Source: Epiperipatus broadwayi (taxonomy: Eukaryota > Onychophora > Udeonychophora > Euonychophora > Peripatidae). From it: DNA of 64,000 bases. The first letter of the stretch is position 1. Each line of letters opens with the position of its first letter. Positions 60,350 to 64,000 of this stretch are shown here, piece by piece. The DNA lies in NCBI GenBank assembly GCA_028023455.1, contig JAQFVV010012986.1, positions 282,194 to 346,193 of the forward strand, read 5' to 3'. A program made the position numbers and the translations under genes. The notes beneath the pieces were generated by a model. That model ran no database searches, was not told the origin of the DNA, and saw nothing but the letters and a program-made list of their open reading frames with translations.

Positions 60350-62100
60350 TCACTATAGAAATTTAAAAACAGAAGTTAAACTACTGACACGAAGACTTAA
60401 AAATTATTGTTGGATTAAAACTGCAAAGGAAATTCAAACTTTCACTGATCATGGTCATTTTATAACTTTTCTGATGCACTGAAAGCAACATATGGACTTG
60501 AAATTAAATATAATTCTATTAAATTCATCAATGGTATGATAATAATGAAATTTTGAACAAATGTAAGGAATATTTGATCATTTTTGTATATGTAATGATA
60601 AAAAGAATTGAAATTATGGCTTTTAAGAATATATCCATTTTATATATTCATTTAGATTTGGACAAAAATATCCAGCTTATAATGAAGTCAAAACAACTCT
60701 TTGTAATCTTAAAAATGGAAAAGCTGCAGGTCCTGATAAAATACCTGAAAAAGTTTTAAAATATACTGGTATAAAAACTTCAAAAATATTACATTTTTTT
60801 TGGAATATGTGGATCTATAAAATTATATTGCCTGATTTTAAGAATTCATCTACTGTTCCAATTTTTTAAAATAAAGAGAATATACAAGATTGTAATAACT
60901 ATTGTGGAATATCTACTTTCAATGACTTATTTGAGTAAGCTGCTTCCAGTCATAGATAAATGATTACCAGTGATTTAATGTGATCTTCAATAATCAATAA
61001 ATATTACTGTCATGATTTCTATTAATAGTTAAATGCAAGAAAAGTGTCAGAAAGAAAGGATATACAGTATATAATGCTTTTATTGAATGAACAGTATTTT
61101 TGATTTAATTAATCAGAATAGTCTATGGCATTGTTTGAAATTAGATAGTGATCCATCAAAATTTATTTGTATCATGTAGTTTCAATGTAATGGAATGAGT
61201 ACTACAGACTGGGAAATATTAAGCATTTAAAATGAAAGCTGGTGTTATTTGTTTAGACTTTGTTTTAAATTTTTTGACTGCAGTCATTGAAATTGTTTAC
61301 AAGGATATTGCTGAATTAGGGATGGTTACATATTTATTTTAAATGATTAATAGCAAAAGCTTTATCTTCTTGGATTCAGAAATTACAGTATCCTGATAAT
61401 TGTGTGTTATCCTTGCCAAGTCAATAAACAATTTGCAGTAAATACTTAATGTTTTGAATGCAATCTATAAACACTTTGGTTCAGTAATTAAGGTTCAAAA
61501 ACTTAAGTACTTTGTTAGTCAATGATGAAAGAAAATTTTTCAAGGACTTTTAACTTAGGACATAAACTTGAGAATTTAAACCAATTTAAATATCTTAGAT
61601 ATTTATTAAATAGAAAAATGAATGTAGATGTTAAGTTCCAGCATAGATTTTAATGTGCTGCAGTTGCTGTTATCAAGTTAAACGATAGGATATTTATCAC
61701 AATCAAATAACTATTACAAAAGTCATTATAATATCAAATTTATTGTATGGAAGTGAAACTTGGATACCCTATCGAGTAATATAAAGCCTTGAGAAAAATT
61801 TCATTTAAGAAAGTTCCATAATGTTCATAAAATACAGTGGTGAGATCATAAGATCAATGAATATGTTTTCTTGCTAAATAGGATACTAAAGAATTCACTA
61901 TTGTAAAATCAAATCTCCAATGCATTGGACTTATATAAAGACTTCCTAAAAACATTTTATAGATTCAATGCTAAATTGAAATATTTAAATAGAAAATGTC
62001 TTACAATAAACACAGAAGTAGAAGACGAACAGCATTTACTAAAAAGAATCAGTGAGCAACAAACATTATATAAGTGGAGGCAATAATCCTAATAGAAGTA
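60350..62100 (+). mobile_element. LINE (RTE/CR1-like), decayed reverse transcriptase region
   Basis: In shifting plus-strand frames: KNYCWIKTAKEIQTF, then VKTTLCNLKNGKAAGPDKIP and EKVLKYTG (first reverse transcriptase motif), VFDLINQNSLWH, KAGVICLDFVLNFLTAVIE (the GVKQGCVLAPTLF region, decayed), HKLENLNQFKYLRYLL, and LLYGSETWI-like IYCMEVKLGYP. This order is that of LINEs whose reverse transcriptase has the GCVLAPTLF motif. It differs from the 45915 RTE family. No long frame survives. Confidence 0.65.
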
Positions 62101-62109
62101 ACTCATCAT

Positions 62110-62655
62110 AAGGCAAAAGTAATAACAATATGTATATGTTTATACATATACAAATATATGTCTGTATATAGTGTGCGTGTTTTTTCTGAAAAGTATGTTA
62201 GAAAAAATGTGTTTGTGTATATAAATATGTAAATAGATAAATAAAATATTTCAAATATTTAAGATATTTGATTTTGCTTTAAATGTTAATATGATAATAA
62301 CTAAAACCAAAATCAGGTTTTAATTTAATAAAGACAAAGTAAAGTCGCTTCTGTCAGTTATGTGTCCTTCAAAAATCTTGTAAACAGCATGTAAAATTTT
62401 GTAATCCATGTTTATGGTTCTCAATTTTACACAACATATGTGTTTCATTTTAAAATGGATTTTTATTATCCATTTTTATCTAAATATAAATGGAAAAAAA
62501 AATAACTAAAGCAGAATTGTAATAATTGATTGGAATTTTTTTTTCATTAAATTGTCTATGGAATACTCTTTCACTTATTCCTCCCCTTCCTCCCCCCTCT
62601 CTCTTCTTTCCCTCCTTCCTAAATACTAAAATATATCACAAAACAAGATACGCCA
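62110..62655. other. unannotated stretch with a pyrimidine tract
   Basis: A C/T tract lies at 62578-62622. Otherwise AT-rich and unrecognised. Confidence 0.5.
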
Positions 62656-62719
62656 TTGTCCACACTATCTCATAACACTGATACACCTGAACACATATAT
62701 GTTGAAAAGATAAACAATC

Positions 62720-62763
62720 ACCAATATACGTATTTCATGCTAAACCAGCAATCATCAGTTGGT
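62720..62763 (-). ncRNA. candidate hammerhead ribozyme, family A, intact core
   Basis: Read on the minus strand from 62763: stem I ACCAA; CTGATGA; stem II T-TGCT with GGTTT loop and AGCA-T (4 pairs); GAAA; stem III ATAC/GTAT (from the last A of GAAA, a perfect palindrome with no loop); cleavage after A; stem I partner TTGGT. Every conserved core base is present. The loopless palindromic stem III favours a dimer, as known for minimal hammerheads in Penelope-like elements. Cleavage itself is inferred. Confidence 0.75.
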
Positions 62764-63043
62764 CTAGATTACCATCTCTACACATATATGCTATAAGTGC
62801 TTAGATATATATTAAGATAGTCAATCCTCATACTTAATGGACAGGATTCAATCCACTCCACACTCCAATTCTTCAAACGTCCATCCAATTGAAAATCTGA
62901 TGATGGAATGCTCAAAGATCACCATGAGGCCGAGATTCTTGTCACACATGTGGATTAAAACCTGTCCATTAAAGTATGAGGATTGGCTATCTTAATATAT
63001 ATTTGAGCACTTATAGCATATATGTGTAGAGATGATAATCTGG

Positions 63044-63087
63044 ACCAACTGATGATTGCTGATTTAGCATGAAATACACAAATTGGT
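63044..63087 (+). ncRNA. candidate hammerhead ribozyme, family A, stem III decayed
   Basis: Stem I ACCAA with TTGGT, intact CTGATGA (63049-63055), stem II TGCT-GATTT-AGCA, intact GAAA (63071-63074). Stem III reads ATACACAA and no longer pairs, so this arm's ribozyme is probably dead. Confidence 0.65.
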
Positions 63088-63189
63088 GATTATTTATCTT
63101 TTCAACATATATGTGTTAAGGTGTATCAGTGTTATAAGATAGTGTGGAGAGTGATGGGTCGTGTGAAAGTCTGTGCTCATATACCCTAT

Positions 63190-64000
63190 ATATTACATAT
63201 ATAAACATAGATATATAATAAGCCTGTGTGTTTCAGTTAAAACAAGATAATAGAATGAATTCTACAATGTTCAATACATCAATAAATAAATAACAGCTAT
63301 AATTAGCTTATGTCATAATGCCATCTTCAATAATATTTTAGTTAAAATTTCAAAATCTAATTACATTCACACAATATCCAAATTCAAATGTAAATGACCA
63401 ATTTTCCATAATTTTTGTATGTTCAATTGCTTTATTAAATAAATTCTTTATCATATTTATAATATATCCCTTTGATTTTTTTTTTTTTTCCTGTAAAGGG
63501 ATAAAGAGATGGAGAGAGAGAAAAAAAATAGAAATTGAGTTTCAATCAATATTTGTAACTATGTATTAAAGTATAAACAATAAGAAATGCTAATTTGTAC
63601 TATTACAAATCAATATTTTTCATATTTAGTGCAGATATTATTTATTACATATATTTATTCTGGTATATGATACATTTTCTTGTTTATATGGGATTCGTAA
63701 ATTAAAAAAAAAAAATTTCTGCTCTGTATGTGCGTTTGATCTCACAACCATATCTGGAAACAATATAATATATTAGTTTGCATGAGAACATTATTTTTTC
63801 AATTTAAAACCAAATGATAGGATTTCATATTATCTCAACCACTTTAGTGTTCATTAACTATGCATTAAACCTCTGCCTGACTATTTACATTTGGAAAAAG
63901 AGAAAAAGGATTACTAGTTTCTATCTGAATGCCAGTTCTATGTTCTTTTGAGATGCATTACAAATTGGCATTTTTTATTGGTTATAACATATATATTGTG
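63190..64000. other. unannotated AT-rich stretch at the window end
   Basis: Nothing recognised beyond a purine tract near 63500-63530. Confidence 0.5.

Larger units (their letters stand above)
62660..63148. repeat. palindromic repeat of family A with two hammerhead candidates
   Basis: Arms 62660-62855 (minus sense) and 62950-63148 (plus sense) are about 195 bp each and close to 90% inverse-identical by eye. They surround a loop of about 95 bp. Each arm holds one ribozyme core. The outer sequence continues to about 63190 with GTGTGAAAGTCTGTGCTCAT, which also occurs at 105-125 near the window start. Confidence 0.85.

Noticed and set aside
62893-62930. CTGATGA in the loop of the 62660 palindrome
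   Set aside because: No GAAA at proper distance and no pairing; the real cores are in the arms.

Overview
This window is AT-rich, repeat-dense animal nuclear DNA. Three short exons with consensus splice sites sit in a sea of degraded retroelements. The mix of elements (Penelope-like, RTE-, CR1/jockey- and L1/Tx1-type LINEs, tRNA-derived SINEs, a solo LTR, a hAT remnant) and introns of about 18 and 25 kb point to an invertebrate metazoan. I cannot place the phylum. Bases 191-690 are an assembly gap of Ns.

The only host gene I can support is on the minus strand. It is a channel-like ammonium transporter (AMT/MEP family). Exons at 53591-53680, 28714-28941 and 10459-10541 join in phase and encode about 134 consecutive residues, from the GFAFLEAGS segment through YPVVAHW to VGYE. 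The first exon(s) lie upstream of 53680, and the exons from the DFAG segment onward lie below 10459. I could not find either set in the window. Almost everything else is intron.

Regions: 691-10458, dispersed repeats, several foldback repeats, a Penelope-like endonuclease fragment (about 1590-2330) and an RTE 3' end. 10542-28713, one intron with RTE 3' ends, SINEs, foldbacks with hammerhead-ribozyme-like cores, and an inverted Penelope-like copy at 24000-25940. 28942-53590, one intron with an RTE endonuclease fragment, a solo LTR with a 5-bp target duplication, an internally deleted L1/Tx1-type LINE (37330-40640), a CR1/jockey-type LINE 3' half (41705-42985), a long decayed RTE copy (45915-50300) holding a nested Penelope-like insertion, and a head-to-head Penelope-like pair (51135-53035). 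53681-64000, upstream intron or 5' flank with a hAT-type remnant, another Penelope-like copy carrying a SINE, a decayed LINE (60350-62100) and a hammerhead-bearing palindrome (62660-63148).

The most interesting theme is a set of palindromic (head-to-head) repeats. Several carry RNA-like motifs that match minimal type I hammerhead ribozymes, known from Penelope-like retroelement terminal repeats. One family (62720-63086, 17975-18018, 22288-22330, and the window start) shows all three stems with compensatory changes between copies, and a palindromic stem III that would suit a dimeric ribozyme.
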